Assembly (NCBI RefSeq): GCF_014205165.1
Contig: NZ_JACHMZ010000001.1
Span: 5,190,501-5,254,500, forward strand
Source: Micromonospora carbonacea
Lineage (GTDB): Bacteria; Actinomycetota; Actinomycetes; Mycobacteriales; Micromonosporaceae
Length of the DNA stretch: 64,000 bases
Direction of reading: 5' to 3'
Part shown: piece after piece, positions 44,981 through 54,666 of the stretch
How the letters are laid out: every line of letters begins with the position of its first letter
Numbering within the stretch: the first letter of the stretch is position 1
Notes under the pieces: model-generated
What the model saw: the letters and a program-made list of their open reading frames with translations, nothing else
Databases searched by the model: none
What the model was told of the DNA's origin: nothing
Translations under genes and position numbers: made by a program

Positions 44981-47212
44981 TCAGCCCTTTTCCAGGTATT
45001 CCGCGCGTTCGGCGTCGACCAGGGCGGCCACCGAGGCGGCCAGCGCCGGATGACGGGCCAGCTCCGGGTCCTCCTCCACCAGCGCGATCGCCTCGGCGCG
45101 GGCGTCACGGATCAGGTCGGTGTCGCGCAGCAGCGACAGCAGCCGCAGGTGCGAGCGCCGGCCGGACTGGGTCGCCCCGAGCACGTCGCCCTCGCGGCGC
45201 TGCTCCAGGTCGAGCTCGGCGAGCTTGAAGCCGTCCGTGGTGGACGCCACCGCGTCGAGGCGTTCCCGGGCCGACGAGCCCTCGGCCGCCTCGGTGACCA
45301 GCAGGCAGAGCCCCGCCGCCGAGCCCCGGCCCACCCGGCCGCGCAACTGGTGCAGCTGGGAGACGCCGAACCGGTCGGCGTCCAGCACGATCATCACGGT
45401 GGCGTTGGGCACGTTGACGCCGACCTCGATGACGGTCGTGGCGACCAGCACGTCCAGCTCGCCGTCGGCGAAGGCGCGCATCACGGCGTCCTTCTCGTCG
45501 GCGGGCAGCCGCCCGTGCAGGACCCCGATCCGCAGCCCGTGCAGCGGCCCCTCGGCGAGCAGCGGGGCGACCTCGGTGACGGCGAGCGGGGGCCGCCGGC
45601 CGTTGTCGTCCTCCCGGGGCGGCTCCTCCTCCGCCCCGGACCCCGAGCCACCCGACCCCGACGCCGAGTCCCCGATCCGGGGGCACACCACGTACGCCTG
45701 GTGGCCGGCGGCGACCTCCTCGCGCAGCCGACGCCAGGCCCGGTCGAGGAACGCCGGCTTCTCGGCGGCCGGCACCACGTGCGAGGCGATCGGCGAGCGC
45801 CCCTGCGGGAGCTGGGTGAGCGCGGAGACCTCCAGGTCGCCGTAGACGGTCATCGCCACCGTGCGCGGGATCGGCGTCGCGGTCATCACCAGCACGTGCG
45901 GCGGCTGCTCCGCCTTGGCGCGCAGCGCGTCGCGCTGCTCCACACCGAACCGGTGCTGCTCGTCGACCACGACGAGGCCCAGGTCGGCGAAGTCGACGCC
46001 CTCGTAGAGCAGGGCGTGGGTGCCGAGCACGATGCCGGCCCGGCCGGCGGCGACCTCGGCGAGGGCCCGACGGCGGGCCGCCGCGCCCAGCGAGCCGGTG
46101 ACCAGCTCCACCGAGGTGGCCCCGTCGGCGGCGCCCAGCTCCCCGGCCCGGGCCAGCGGGCCGAGCAGGTCGAGGATGCCCCGGTGGTGCTGGGCGGCGA
46201 GCACCTCGGTCGGGGCGAGCAGGGCGGCCTGGCCCCCGGCGTCGACCACCTGGAGCATCGCCCGCAGCGCCACCACCGTCTTGCCTGAGCCGACCTCGCC
46301 CTGCAACAGCCGGTGCATCGGGTGGGCGGTGGACAGGTCGGCGGCGATCTCCGCGCCGACGGCCCGCTGCCCGCCGGTCAGCTCGTACGGCAGCCGGGCG
46401 TCGAACGCGTCGAGCAGCCCGCCGGCGCGCGGCGGCCGGGACCGCGCCGGCCAGGCGGCGGCCCGGTGCTTGCGCTGCACCAGGGTGAGCTGCACGGCGA
46501 ACGCCTCGTCCCACTTGAGCCGGCGGCGGGCCCGGTAGAGGGCCTCCTTGCTCGACGGCCGGTGGATCTCGCGCAGGGCGGTGCCGAGGTCGATCAGGTT
46601 GCGGGTGGCCCGGACGGCGGCGGGCTGCGGGTCCTCCGGCGGGGTGAAGGTGTCCAGCACCACCCGCACGCAGCGGGCGATCACCCAGGTCGGCACGGCC
46701 GCGGCGGCCGGGTAGACCGGGATCAGCGCCCCGGCGAACTCCTCGACCTCCTCGTTGGCGGCGGCCTCGCCGTCGCCGCCCTCGCCGAGCAGCACGTATT
46801 CCGGGCCGTTGAGCTGGCGCTTGCCCCGGAACTCGGTGACCTTGCCGGCGAACAGCCCCCACCGGCCGGGGCGCAGCTCCCGCTCCCGCCACGCCTGGTT
46901 GCCGAAGAAGGTGCAGGTGAGCACCCCGCCGGAGTCGTCGCCGACGGTGACCTCCAGCAGCTTGCCCCGGCGCTGGCGCATCGGCCGCACGTCGGTGCGC
47001 CGCACCTGGGCCAGCACGGTGACCTGCTCGCCGACGTCGAGCGACCGGATGTCGGTGTGCTCGCCGCGCTCGTCGTAGCGGCGGGGGAAGTGGTGGACCA
47101 GGTCGCCGGCCGTGTGCAGGTCGAGGTGGGCGGCCAGGGCCTTGGCCGTCTTCTCCCCGACCAGCTTCTTCAGCGGCGTGTCGACCGTGGCCGGCTCGGA
47201 CGTCGTCGTCAT
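44981..47212 (-). CDS. recG: ATP-dependent DNA helicase RecG
   Basis: 743 residues. Remodels stalled forks and Holliday junctions. An N-terminal wedge/OB domain is followed by helicase motifs: LLQGEVGSGKTVVALRAML (I), LAPTEVLAAQH (Ia), VVDEQHRFGVEQR (II, DEQH), VMTATPIPRTVAMT (III), ATTVIEVGVNVPNATVMIV (V) and HQLRGRVGRGSAAGLCLLV (VI). An acidic Ser/Gly insertion (SASGSGGSGSGAEEE) lies between motifs III and V. ATG 47212 overlaps the DAK-gene stop as ATGA. Confidence 0.96.
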   Translation of the reverse strand: MTTTSEPATVDTPLKKLVGEKTAKALAAHLDLHTAGDLVHHFPRRYDERGEHTDIRSLDVGEQVTVLAQVRRTDVRPMRQRRGKLLEVTVGDDSGGVLTCTFFGNQAWRERELRPGRWGLFAGKVTEFRGKRQLNGPEYVLLGEGGDGEAAANEEVEEFAGALIPVYPAAAAVPTWVIARCVRVVLDTFTPPEDPQPAAVRATRNLIDLGTALREIHRPSSKEALYRARRRLKWDEAFAVQLTLVQRKHRAAAWPARSRPPRAGGLLDAFDARLPYELTGGQRAVGAEIAADLSTAHPMHRLLQGEVGSGKTVVALRAMLQVVDAGGQAALLAPTEVLAAQHHRGILDLLGPLARAGELGAADGATSVELVTGSLGAAARRRALAEVAAGRAGIVLGTHALLYEGVDFADLGLVVVDEQHRFGVEQRDALRAKAEQPPHVLVMTATPIPRTVAMTVYGDLEVSALTQLPQGRSPIASHVVPAAEKPAFLDRAWRRLREEVAAGHQAYVVCPRIGDSASGSGGSGSGAEEEPPREDDNGRRPPLAVTEVAPLLAEGPLHGLRIGVLHGRLPADEKDAVMRAFADGELDVLVATTVIEVGVNVPNATVMIVLDADRFGVSQLHQLRGRVGRGSAAGLCLLVTEAAEGSSARERLDAVASTTDGFKLAELDLEQRREGDVLGATQSGRRSHLRLLSLLRDTDLIRDARAEAIALVEEDPELARHPALAASVAALVDAERAEYLEKG

Positions 47213-48846
47213 TCGACCCCCACCAGGAGCGGATAGTGCGGCTGGCCGCCCGGGTAGGCCTGGACCTCTACGAACGGCCAGCGTCGGGCGACGTGCTCGG
47301 CGACGGCGTCGGCCAGCCCCTCGGGGGCGTCCGCCCCGGAGAGCAGGGTGACCAGTTCCCCGCCGCCGCCGAGCATTCGGTCGACCACGGCGGTGCAGGT
47401 GTCGGCGAGGTCGGCCCCGATCAGGTGCACCTCGCCCTCGACGAGGGCCAGCACGTCGCCGGGGCGGCACGGGCCGGCGACGGTGAGCGCCTCGCGGCTG
47501 GCCCAGCAGACCTCGGCGTAGCGGCAGGCCCCAGCCGCCTCGGCCATCGCGATGACGTCGTCGGCGAAGCGGCGCTGCGGGTCGCGCACGGCGAGCGCGG
47601 CCAGCGCCTGCACCGGCGACCGGGTCGGCACCACGCTGACCCGTATCCCCAGGGCGTGCGCCTCCCGCGCGGCGGCATGGGCGACGGCCTGGGTGTTCGG
47701 GTCGTTGGGCAGCACCACCACCCGGGCCGCCGCCGTGGCGCGGATCGCGTCGAGCAGCGCGCCGGTGGACGGGTTGCCCGGCACCACGGTCGCCCCCTCC
47801 CCCGCGAACAGCTCGGCGATGCCCGCCCCCGAGGCGACCACCACGGCCGCCCGGCCGTCGCCCGTCGAGGCCGCCGCGCCGGCGTCGACCGGGGCGGCGG
47901 GCGGCTGGTCGGCGAAGCGGGTCACCGAGATCCGGTGCGGCCGGCCGGCCGACACCCCCGCCTCGATCGCCGCGCCGACGTCGTTGACGTGCACGTGCAC
48001 GTTCCAGGTGGCCGACGCCGCGCCGCCGGCCCCGTCGCCGACCACCACCAGCGAGTCGCCGAGCCCGGCCAGGGTCCGCCGCATCCGGGCCACCGCGTCG
48101 GCGTCGGCGTCGAGCAGGAACTGCACCTCGTACGCGTAGTCCGGCGAGCCGGTCTCGCGGGCGGCCGTGGCCGGCGGGCGGACCGGGCGGGGCGCGGGGG
48201 CCGGCCGGCGCGGACTCTCGCCCGTGACCACCTCGACCAGCGCGTCGAGCAGCAGGCAGAGCCCCCGGCCACCGGCGTCGACCACGCCGGCGCGGGCGAG
48301 CGCCGGCAACTGCTCGGGGGTGCGGGCCAGCGCCTCGGCCGCCGCGCCGGCCGCCGCCCGGGCGACGGCGGGCAGGTCGTCGCTGTCGGCCGCGCCGGCC
48401 GCGTGGGCCGCCGCGGCGACCACGCTGAGCACGGTGCCCTCGACGGGCTCGGCCACGGCGGAGTAGGCGGCGGCGGTGGCGTCGCCGAGCGCGGCGGCGA
48501 GCTGCCGGCCCCGCACCGCCGGGGCGGCGGCCAGGGCGTCGGCGAGGCCGCGCAGGATCTGCGACAGGATGACCCCGGAGTTGCCCCGGGCGCCCAGCAG
48601 CGCGCCGCGCGCCATCAGCCGCAGCGCGTGCCCGTGTGCGGTGGGCCCGCCGTCGGGCAGGGTGGCCAGGTCCATCGCGAGCGCCTGCTGGGCCGAGGTG
48701 AGGGTGAGCACCAGGTTGGTGCCGGTGTCGCCGTCGGGGACCGGGTAGACGTTGAGGTCGTCGATCTCGCCCTGGTGCCGGCGCAGCGCGGCCAGCCCGC
48801 CCGCGCACCAGCGGCGCACCGCGGCGGCGTCGAGGGTGTCCAGCAC
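47209..48846 (-). CDS. DAK1/DegV-type (FakA-like) kinase-domain protein
   Basis: 545 residues. An N-terminal DhaL/Dak2 nucleotide-binding domain (YPVPDGDTGTNLVLTL with the Asp metal ligands, ~33-48; MARGALLGARGNSGVILSQILRGL) is followed by a middle and C-terminal DAK1-like region. The same architecture is seen in FakA fatty-acid kinases, which use FakB lipid-binding partners. Mycobacteria have this gene just before recG (Rv2974c/2975c region). Fatty-acid kinase is likely but not proven. Start GTG 48846; an earlier GTG is possible. Coupled to recG. Confidence 0.85.
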   Translation of the reverse strand: MLDTLDAAAVRRWCAGGLAALRRHQGEIDDLNVYPVPDGDTGTNLVLTLTSAQQALAMDLATLPDGGPTAHGHALRLMARGALLGARGNSGVILSQILRGLADALAAAPAVRGRQLAAALGDATAAAYSAVAEPVEGTVLSVVAAAAHAAGAADSDDLPAVARAAAGAAAEALARTPEQLPALARAGVVDAGGRGLCLLLDALVEVVTGESPRRPAPAPRPVRPPATAARETGSPDYAYEVQFLLDADADAVARMRRTLAGLGDSLVVVGDGAGGAASATWNVHVHVNDVGAAIEAGVSAGRPHRISVTRFADQPPAAPVDAGAAASTGDGRAAVVVASGAGIAELFAGEGATVVPGNPSTGALLDAIRATAAARVVVLPNDPNTQAVAHAAAREAHALGIRVSVVPTRSPVQALAALAVRDPQRRFADDVIAMAEAAGACRYAEVCWASREALTVAGPCRPGDVLALVEGEVHLIGADLADTCTAVVDRMLGGGGELVTLLSGADAPEGLADAVAEHVARRWPFVEVQAYPGGQPHYPLLVGVE

Positions 48847-49135
48847 GTCGGGAAGCCTACTGGCGCGCACCGACACCCGCCCGGGACGACGCCACCATGT
48901 CGGCGGCCCGGCGGCGGCACCGCCGCGGCACGGCGATGCCCCGAAGGCGATCCGGGGGCGGCACCGCTGCGGCACAACGGCGATCCGGGGGCGGCGACCG
49001 GTGCCGGGAACGCCCCTGCCGCGGCGTCACCAGGGGCCCGGTTGGGCGGCGGCGGGGGCATCGGGTAACCTGGCCAGGTTGCCCGGGCTGCGCCTGGCGG
49101 CGACCTCATGAACGTATCAATCCCAGGAGTATCCC
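48847..49135. other. Divergent spacer with 33-bp period repeats
   Basis: 289 bases between divergent starts. GGCGATCCGGGGGCGGC occurs at 48946-48962 and 48979-48995, inside degenerate 33-35-bp units (48905-48995) rich in GGCACCGC. A half CCATGTCGGCGG site occurs at 48896. The rpmB Shine-Dalgarno AGGAGT is at 49125-49130. Promoters not assigned. Confidence 0.6.
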
Positions 49136-49327
49136 GTGGCTAGCGTGTGCGACGTCTGTGGCAAGGGGCCGGGCTTCGGCCACAACGTGTCCCACTCGCA
49201 CCGGCGGACCAACCGCCGCTGGAACCCGAACATCCAGTCGGTGCGCACCCCGGCCGGTGGCGGCACCACCAAGAAGCTGAAGGTCTGCACCTCCTGCATC
49301 AAGGCCGGCAAGGTCACCCGCGCCTGA
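49136..49327 (+). CDS. rpmB: 50S ribosomal protein L28, zinc-binding type
   Basis: 63 residues. [33 protein letters not shown] is diagnostic; CDVC and CTSC form the zinc site. GTG 49136 with AGGAGT upstream. Monocistronic, followed by a perfect hairpin. A non-zinc paralogue may exist elsewhere in the genome. Confidence 0.97.
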   Translation: MASVCDVCGKGPGFGHNVSHSHRRTNRRWNPNIQSVRTPAGGGTTKKLKVCTSCIKAGKVTRA

Positions 49328-49355
49328 CGCGGTAGCGCCGACCCACCCATCGTCG

Positions 49356-49389
49356 ACAAGCCGGCGGGCCCTCGGGCCCGCCGGCTTGT
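49356..49389 (+). terminator. 15-bp hairpin after rpmB
   Basis: ACAAGCCGGCGGGCC (49356-49370) pairs with GGCCCGCCGGCTTGT (49375-49389), 4-base loop, 28 bases after the rpmB stop and just before the Shine-Dalgarno of the next gene. Confidence 0.8.
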
Positions 49390-49419
49390 GGTGTGCGCGT
49401 TCCAGCAGGGAGGCATCCG

Positions 49420-50676
49420 TTGGACCTGGACCTGGGCCCCGCCGAGATGATCGTCGTCGGGGCCTCGCTGGGCACCCTGCGCTGGCTCGACGAGGAGCTG
49501 CCGGCGGGCAGCGTGGTCGTCGTCGAGGAGCCCGACGTGATCGACCGGCGTGGCGTCGACGAGCTGGTCGGGCGGCTGTCCGTCCTGGCCCGGGTCGTGC
49601 CGGCCGAATACCAGACGGGCTTCGACGCGGACGCGCTGCTCGCCCGCGAGCCGGAGCTGGCCGGGGCCCGCCTCGTCATGCCGGGCCTGGAGTACGCCGT
49701 CGGCGCCGCCGCGCGCCTCGCCGCCCGCCTCGGCCTGCCCGGCGCCGGGGCGCAGGCCGCCGACGTCTTCTCCGACAAGCACCGGATGCGGCTGCTCGCC
49801 GCCGGGGCCGGGCTGCCGAACCCGGCGTACGCGCTGGTGGGCGAGCCGGCGGAGGCGATGGAGTTCGCGCGCCGGCACGGCGGTCGCTGCGTGCTCAAGC
49901 CGACCCGGCGCTCGGGCAGCCTCGGGGTGCGGCTGGTCGCCGACCCGGCCGAGATCCCGGCCGCCTGGGCGGCCACCGCGGCCCCGGAGGCCCCGCCGGA
50001 GGCCACCGACCGGGGGCTGCCCACGCAGGTCCTCGCCGAGCAGGTGCTCGACGGCCGGGAGCACAGCGTCGAGCTGCTCGTCGCCGACGGCGAGGTGATC
50101 TTCGGCAACGTGACCGACAAGCGGGTGCTGCCCGGTCCCCTGCCGGTCGAGACGGGGCACACCGTCCCGTCGGCGCTGCCCGGGGCGGCCCGCCGCGACC
50201 TGCTCGACGCGGCGGGGCGGCTGTGCGCCGCCGCCGGCTTCCGCACCGGGGTGCTGCACAGCGAGTGGATCGTCGTCGACGGCGTTCCGCACCTGGTGGA
50301 GTGCGCCGCCCGGCTGCCCGGCGACATGATCACCGCGCTGATCTCGATCGGCTACGAGTTCGGCTTCATCGACGCGTACCTGCGGGTGCTGCGCGGCGAG
50401 CGGCCGGCGCTGCCGGCCCGGCCGACCGGGGCGGCGGCGGTGGAGTTCCTGCTCGCGCAGCCGGGCACCGTCACCGGCATCGAGGGGCTGCGGCCGGCCC
50501 GCCGGGTGGCCGGGGTGCTGGAGGTGCAGCTCGACACCGCCGTCGGCGCGCCCGTCGCGCCGGTCACGTCGTCGGGCCGGCGCAGCGGACACGTGCTGGC
50601 CTGGGGCGTCGACCCGGCCGAGGCCGAGCGGGCCGCCCGCGCCGCCGCCGCCGAGATCCGCGTCACCGTCGCCTGA
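49420..50676 (+). CDS. ATP-grasp domain protein, unknown ligase
   Basis: 418 residues. TTG 49420 is selected because GGGAGG lies ~7 bases upstream; no other start has one. The ATP-grasp fold is seen in DVFSDKHRMRLLAAGAGLPNPAYALV (~118-143), RCVLKPTRRSGSLGVRLV, VLAEQVLDGREHSVELLVADGEVIF and the metal-binding GVLHSEWIVVDGVPHLVECAARLPGD (~285-310, Glu then Glu...Arg). Relatives ligate amino acids or carboxylates (e.g. BacD-like, PurK-like). No partner gene identifies the substrate. Single gene after the rpmB terminator. Confidence 0.82.
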   Translation: MDLDLGPAEMIVVGASLGTLRWLDEELPAGSVVVVEEPDVIDRRGVDELVGRLSVLARVVPAEYQTGFDADALLAREPELAGARLVMPGLEYAVGAAARLAARLGLPGAGAQAADVFSDKHRMRLLAAGAGLPNPAYALVGEPAEAMEFARRHGGRCVLKPTRRSGSLGVRLVADPAEIPAAWAATAAPEAPPEATDRGLPTQVLAEQVLDGREHSVELLVADGEVIFGNVTDKRVLPGPLPVETGHTVPSALPGAARRDLLDAAGRLCAAAGFRTGVLHSEWIVVDGVPHLVECAARLPGDMITALISIGYEFGFIDAYLRVLRGERPALPARPTGAAAVEFLLAQPGTVTGIEGLRPARRVAGVLEVQLDTAVGAPVAPVTSSGRRSGHVLAWGVDPAEAERAARAAAAEIRVTVA

Positions 50677-50725
50677 CGGCCCGCCGCCCGCAGCGGCCGA
50701 CCCGGCGGCGAGCCGGGCGGGTCGG

Positions 50726-51193
50726 TCAGAGGGTGCGGCCGAAGGAGAGGCAGCCCGGGTGGTCCCGGTAGAAGCCGAAGTTCGGGATGCGCTCGTAGCC
50801 GACCGTGCTGTACATGGCGATCGCCTCGGGCTGCTTGTCGCCGCACTCCAGGACGAGCTGCTTGCGCCCGTGCTCGCGGGCGGACCGCTCGACGGCGGCG
50901 AGCACCGCCCGGGCCACGCCCCGCCCCCGCGCCTGCGGGCTGGTGTACATGCGCTTCAGCTCGGCGGTCTCCCCGGCGTCGCCGTGGCTACGCCAGCCGC
51001 CGCACCCGACGGGCTCCCCGGCGAGGTAGGCCACCAGGAACGCGCCGTGCGGCGGCACGAACTCGGCGGCGTCGACCGGGGTGTCGTCGCCGCTGCCCCC
51101 GTACCGCCGGCCCAGGTCCGCCAGGGCGCCCCGGATGAGCGCCTGGGCCTCCGGGGCGTCGAAGCGGGCCGGACGGATCTCGATCTCGCTCAC
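50726..51193 (-). CDS. GNAT family N-acetyltransferase
   Basis: 155 residues. GNAT motif A ELKRMYTSPQARGRGVARAVLAAVE (~85-109, with RGRGVA) and motif B ECGDKQPEAIAMYSTVGYERIP. Acceptor unknown. GTG 51193 (VSEIEIRPARFD). Convergent with the ATP-grasp gene; a CCCGGC/GCCGGG hairpin at 50701-50717 separates them. Confidence 0.9.
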   Translation of the reverse strand: MSEIEIRPARFDAPEAQALIRGALADLGRRYGGSGDDTPVDAAEFVPPHGAFLVAYLAGEPVGCGGWRSHGDAGETAELKRMYTSPQARGRGVARAVLAAVERSAREHGRKQLVLECGDKQPEAIAMYSTVGYERIPNFGFYRDHPGCLSFGRTL

Positions 51194-51222
51194 GGGGAAA
51201 GGGTACGTCGCCGGCCGGCCCC

Positions 51223-52161
51223 CTACCGGAAGTGGTCCCAGCCGGTCGGGCCGTCGTACGCCTCGCCGTCGACGGTGACGCCGGCGCCCTCCGTCACCCG
51301 GCCGACGGCCCGCCACGGGTCGGGCAGCGCCACCGCCGGAGGGAACGTGGCGGCCAGCGCGTGGTCGTCGCCGCCGGCGAGGATCCACGAGTACGGGTCG
51401 ACCCCGAGCGCCTGGGCGGCGTCGCGCATCTGCCGGGGCACCTCGAAGGCGTCCCGCCGCACGTCGATGCCGACCCCGCTGGCGCGGGCGACGTGCCCGA
51501 GGTCGGCGAGCAGCCCGTCCGATACGTCGATCATGGCGGTGGCCCCGAGCCGGGCGGCGTGCGCCCCGGCCGCGTACGGCACCTCGGGCCGCCGGTACGC
51601 CTCGACCAGGATCTTCGGCGTGCGGAAGCCCCGGGACAGCACGGTGTAGCCGGCGGCGGCGTACCCGCTGCGGCCGGCGAGCGCCACGACGTGCCCCGGG
51701 CGGGCCCCCGAGCGGACGACGGGGGCCCGGCCGCCCAGGTCGCCCAGCGCGGTGACGGCGATCGTCAGCGTGGGGCTCGCCGACATGTCGCCGCCGACCA
51801 CGCTCGCGCCCACGGTGGCGGCCTCGGCCCCGAGCCCGTCGGCCAGCTCCTCGGCCCAGGCCGGGTCGAGATCCACCGGCATGCACAGGGCCACCAGCAG
51901 GGCCGTCGGGGTGGCGCCCATCGCCGCGATGTCGGCCAGGTTGGCCGCCGCCGCCCGGTGCCCGACGTCGCGGGCGGCGGACCAGTCCCGGCGGAAGTGC
52001 CGCCCCTCGACGAGCACGTCGGTGGAGGCGACCACCCGGGCGTCCGGCGCGGCCAGCACCGCCCCGTCGTCGCCGGGCCCGAGCAGGCACGACGCCCCCT
52101 GGGGCAGCCGGGCGGTGACCCGGTCGATCAACCCGAACTCGCCGATTCCGGTCACGCTCAT
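51223..52161 (-). CDS. thiL: Thiamine-monophosphate kinase ThiL
   Basis: 312 residues. Final step to thiamine diphosphate. GDDGAVLAAPDARVVASTDVLVEGRHF (~30-56), the GATPTALLVAL/ VVGGDMSASP region, VSDGLLADLGHVA and ILAGGDDHALAATF are typical. No thiamine riboswitch is seen upstream, and the mycobacterial ung neighbour is not here. ATG 52161. Followed 30 bases later by the GNAT gene. Confidence 0.94.
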   Translation of the reverse strand: MSVTGIGEFGLIDRVTARLPQGASCLLGPGDDGAVLAAPDARVVASTDVLVEGRHFRRDWSAARDVGHRAAAANLADIAAMGATPTALLVALCMPVDLDPAWAEELADGLGAEAATVGASVVGGDMSASPTLTIAVTALGDLGGRAPVVRSGARPGHVVALAGRSGYAAAGYTVLSRGFRTPKILVEAYRRPEVPYAAGAHAARLGATAMIDVSDGLLADLGHVARASGVGIDVRRDAFEVPRQMRDAAQALGVDPYSWILAGGDDHALAATFPPAVALPDPWRAVGRVTEGAGVTVDGEAYDGPTGWDHFR

Positions 52162-52376
52162 GCCCGCTCCCCGCCGCGCCCGTGCCCACCGTGGACCCGG
52201 GACGGTCCCCTGCCCCGCCCGCCGGGGACCCGGGATCGTCCCGCCGCCCGCCCGCCGTCGCGCCCGTCGCGCTCGCTCACCGCTTCTCCTTGGCCACCGA
52301 TAGGGATCAGACCTGGTCCGTAAGGTAGTTTCACCCTTCGGGCCGCCCAGCGGCGGCGACGGACGGAGGTCGAGTC

Positions 52377-52610
52377 GTGGTACAGGCGTACATCCTCATC
52401 CAGACAGAGGTGGGTCGGGCGCGTGACGTGGCCGGCCTGATCGGCGACCTTCCCGGCGTGGTGCGGGTCGACGCCGTCACCGGGCCGTACGACGTGGTCG
52501 TGCTCACCGAGGCCAACACGGTCGACGAGCTCGGCAAACTCATCGTCAGCAACGTGCAGATGGTGCCCGGCATCACCCGCACCCTCACGTGTTCGGTGGT
52601 GCGCCTGTAA
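52377..52610 (+). CDS. Lrp/AsnC-type ligand-binding (RAM) domain protein
   Basis: 77 residues. Consists of the regulatory (RAM/ACT-like) domain only: VQAYILIQTEVGRARDVAGLIGDLPGVV then VTGPYDVVVLTEANTVDELGKLI. The helix-turn-helix of full Lrp proteins is missing, as in other stand-alone actinobacterial RAM proteins that bind amino acids. GTG 52377 with GGAGGT upstream. Abuts the DUF3515 gene, whose start immediately follows its stop. Confidence 0.9.
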   Translation: MVQAYILIQTEVGRARDVAGLIGDLPGVVRVDAVTGPYDVVVLTEANTVDELGKLIVSNVQMVPGITRTLTCSVVRL

Positions 52611-53243
52611 GTGGACGAGATCACTTCCTCCACCGAGTCCCCGGCCGGGCCGGAGGCGACCGCCGCCGACGCGCCGCGCCGGGACCGCACCAACCGCAGC
52701 GCCGCGCTGCTGGCCACGCTGGTCGCGGTGCCGGTCACCGTGGCCGTGGCCGGGTTCACCTTCGCCAAGCTGACCCCGGACGCCCCGGCCGCCGGGCCGG
52801 GCCCGACGGCGACCAGCGCCGGGCCACGGTCCACCGCGCCGGTCGAGATGGCCGCCCCCCGGCTGGCCGAGCGGCCCGAGACGGTGTGCCGGGCCCTGAC
52901 GTCGCAGCTCCCGCCGACCGTGCGCGACCTGGCCCAGCGGCCGGTCACCGCCGGCCCCGAACAGAACGCCGCGTACGGCGACCCGGCGCTCACCATCGCC
53001 TGCGGTGGCGCGGAGCCGGAGCCGGGCGACACCGACGACGTCTGGGTCGTCAACAAGGTCTGCTGGCACGCGGCCGAGGGGCCGGACGCGACGGTGCTCA
53101 CCACGCTGGACCGGGAGACTGCGGTGCGGGTGACCGTGCCCCGCACCTACGGTTCGGCTCTGCAGTGGGTGAGTCCCATCTCCGACGTGGTGGTCGCCTC
53201 GGTGCCCTCCGGCGGCGACGCCCCCGGCGGCTGCGTCGGCTGA
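52611..53243 (+). CDS. DUF3515 membrane-anchored protein
   Basis: 210 residues. One N-terminal membrane helix (SAALLATLVAVPVTVAVAGF, ~30-49) is followed by an extracellular domain with paired Cys (ETVCRAL, IACGGAE, KVCWHA) matching actinobacterial DUF3515 proteins; mycobacteria have one next to ddlA. Role unknown; conserved proximity to ddl hints at envelope function. GTG 52611 directly after the preceding stop. Confidence 0.85.
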   Translation: MDEITSSTESPAGPEATAADAPRRDRTNRSAALLATLVAVPVTVAVAGFTFAKLTPDAPAAGPGPTATSAGPRSTAPVEMAAPRLAERPETVCRALTSQLPPTVRDLAQRPVTAGPEQNAAYGDPALTIACGGAEPEPGDTDDVWVVNKVCWHAAEGPDATVLTTLDRETAVRVTVPRTYGSALQWVSPISDVVVASVPSGGDAPGGCVG

Positions 53244-53329
53244 CCGTGAGGCTGGCCTGGTCCAGCCACCGCCGGCCGACCCGCCGTCACCGGCTGCGCC
53301 GGCCGGCCGCCGCCGGCTGGTGCGCGCGT

Positions 53330-54427
53330 TCAGTGCAGGCCGACGCCGCGCCGCTGGGCGGTGCGGATCAGTCGGTTGACCAGCTTCGGATACTCCAGCC
53401 CGGAGGCGGCCCACATCAGCGGGAACATCGACGTCGGGGTGAAGCCGGGCATCGTGTTGATCTCGTTGAGGTAGACGTCCAGGTCCGGCGTGACGAAGAA
53501 GTCGACCCGGGCCAGCCCGGCGCAGTCCAGGGCGGCGAACGCGCGGACGGCGTAGTCCTGGACCTGCCGGGTGACGTGGTCGGGCAGGGTGGCCGGCAGG
53601 TCGTACTCGGGCTCGGAGAGATACTTCGCCTCGAAGTCGTACCAGTCGTGGTCGCCCCCGGCCCGCACCTCGGCCAGGACGGACGCCTCCGCGCCGCCCC
53701 CGGCCTCGCCCTCCAGCACGCCGCACTCGACCTCCCGGCCGACGATCGCGCCCTCGACCAGCACCTTCGGGTCGATCTCCCGGGCCGTGGCGACGGCGGC
53801 CTCCAGGTCGGCCCAGTCGTCGACCTTCGTGATGCCGAACGACGAGCCGGCCCGGGACGGCTTGACGAAGACGGGCAGCCCGAGCCGCCGCTTGTCCTCC
53901 TCGGACAGGGTGACCCCGCTGCGCAGCACCGCGTACGGGCCGACGGGGATGCCCTCGACGGCGCAGAGCTTCTTGGTGAACTCCTTGTCCATCGCGGCGG
54001 CGGAGGCGAAGACGTTCGCCCCGACGTAGGGGATGCCGGCCATCTCCAGCATGCCCTGGATGGTGCCGTCCTCGCCGTACGCGCCGTGCAGCACCGGGAA
54101 GACCACGTCGACGTCGGCGAGCACCCGGGGCCCTGCGGCGGGGTCGAGCACCAGCAGCCCGTTGCCGGTGGGGTCGGCCCGCAGCACGAGGTCGGCGCCG
54201 GCCTCGGCGGTGATCTCCGGCAACTGCCGGGCGCTGATCGCCAACTGGGCCGGATCGCCGCTGGTCAGCACCCACTTGCCGGCGCGGGTGATGCCCACGG
54301 GGACCACCTCGAACTCGTCCGGGTCGAGCGCGCCGAGCACGCTGCCGGCGCTGACGCAGGAGATGCCGTGCTCGGGGCTGCGGCCGCCGAAGACGAGGGC
54401 CACACGGGTCTTGCCTGGGGTGGTCAC
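53330..54427 (-). CDS. ddl: D-alanine--D-alanine ligase
   Basis: 365 residues. Makes the D-Ala-D-Ala dipeptide of peptidoglycan. [19 protein letters not shown] at the N-terminus, [28 protein letters not shown] (~108-135), [16 protein letters not shown] (~190), and the C-terminal metal site [32 protein letters not shown] slightly long form with an inserted loop (~75-105), as in actinobacteria. GTG 54427. Confidence 0.96.
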   Translation of the reverse strand: MTTPGKTRVALVFGGRSPEHGISCVSAGSVLGALDPDEFEVVPVGITRAGKWVLTSGDPAQLAISARQLPEITAEAGADLVLRADPTGNGLLVLDPAAGPRVLADVDVVFPVLHGAYGEDGTIQGMLEMAGIPYVGANVFASAAAMDKEFTKKLCAVEGIPVGPYAVLRSGVTLSEEDKRRLGLPVFVKPSRAGSSFGITKVDDWADLEAAVATAREIDPKVLVEGAIVGREVECGVLEGEAGGGAEASVLAEVRAGGDHDWYDFEAKYLSEPEYDLPATLPDHVTRQVQDYAVRAFAALDCAGLARVDFFVTPDLDVYLNEINTMPGFTPTSMFPLMWAASGLEYPKLVNRLIRTAQRRGVGLH

Positions 54428-54666
54428 TCGGTCACCCTTTCGTCGCGACTGCGAGGCTCGTGGTGCTCGCCGGTGGCGCCCACCCGGATGACCTTACTGT
54501 GCGTGGCCGGACAACGGAGTTGATACCCGGGGAGAAGCGGCAGCACTGCGCAACCGGTCAACACTGCATATACGCTGCGTAATCGGGCCACGCCGGACAG
54601 CAGCCCCGCCAGCGGCCGTGGCGGCGAGCGACGGCCCGCCGGATCCGCTCCTACATCCTCACTGCC
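54428..54666. other. Spacer downstream of the tiny-gene pair
   Basis: About 240 bases containing the ddl promoter. A relatively AT-rich segment, TCAACACTGCATATACGCTG, lies at 54558-54577. No gene or strong hairpin seen. Confidence 0.45.

Noticed and set aside
42931..45108. 725-codon open frame antisense to the LPVTG gene
   Set aside because: Long stop-free antisense frames are expected at this GC content; the protein is Arg/Ala/Pro low-complexity with no domain and runs through a terminator and repeat arrays.
52162..52376. Thiamine (TPP) riboswitch near thiL
   Set aside because: No CTGAGA or ACCTGA-type core in suitable arrangement; the interval is a short GC-rich spacer with repeats of GGGAC-type words.
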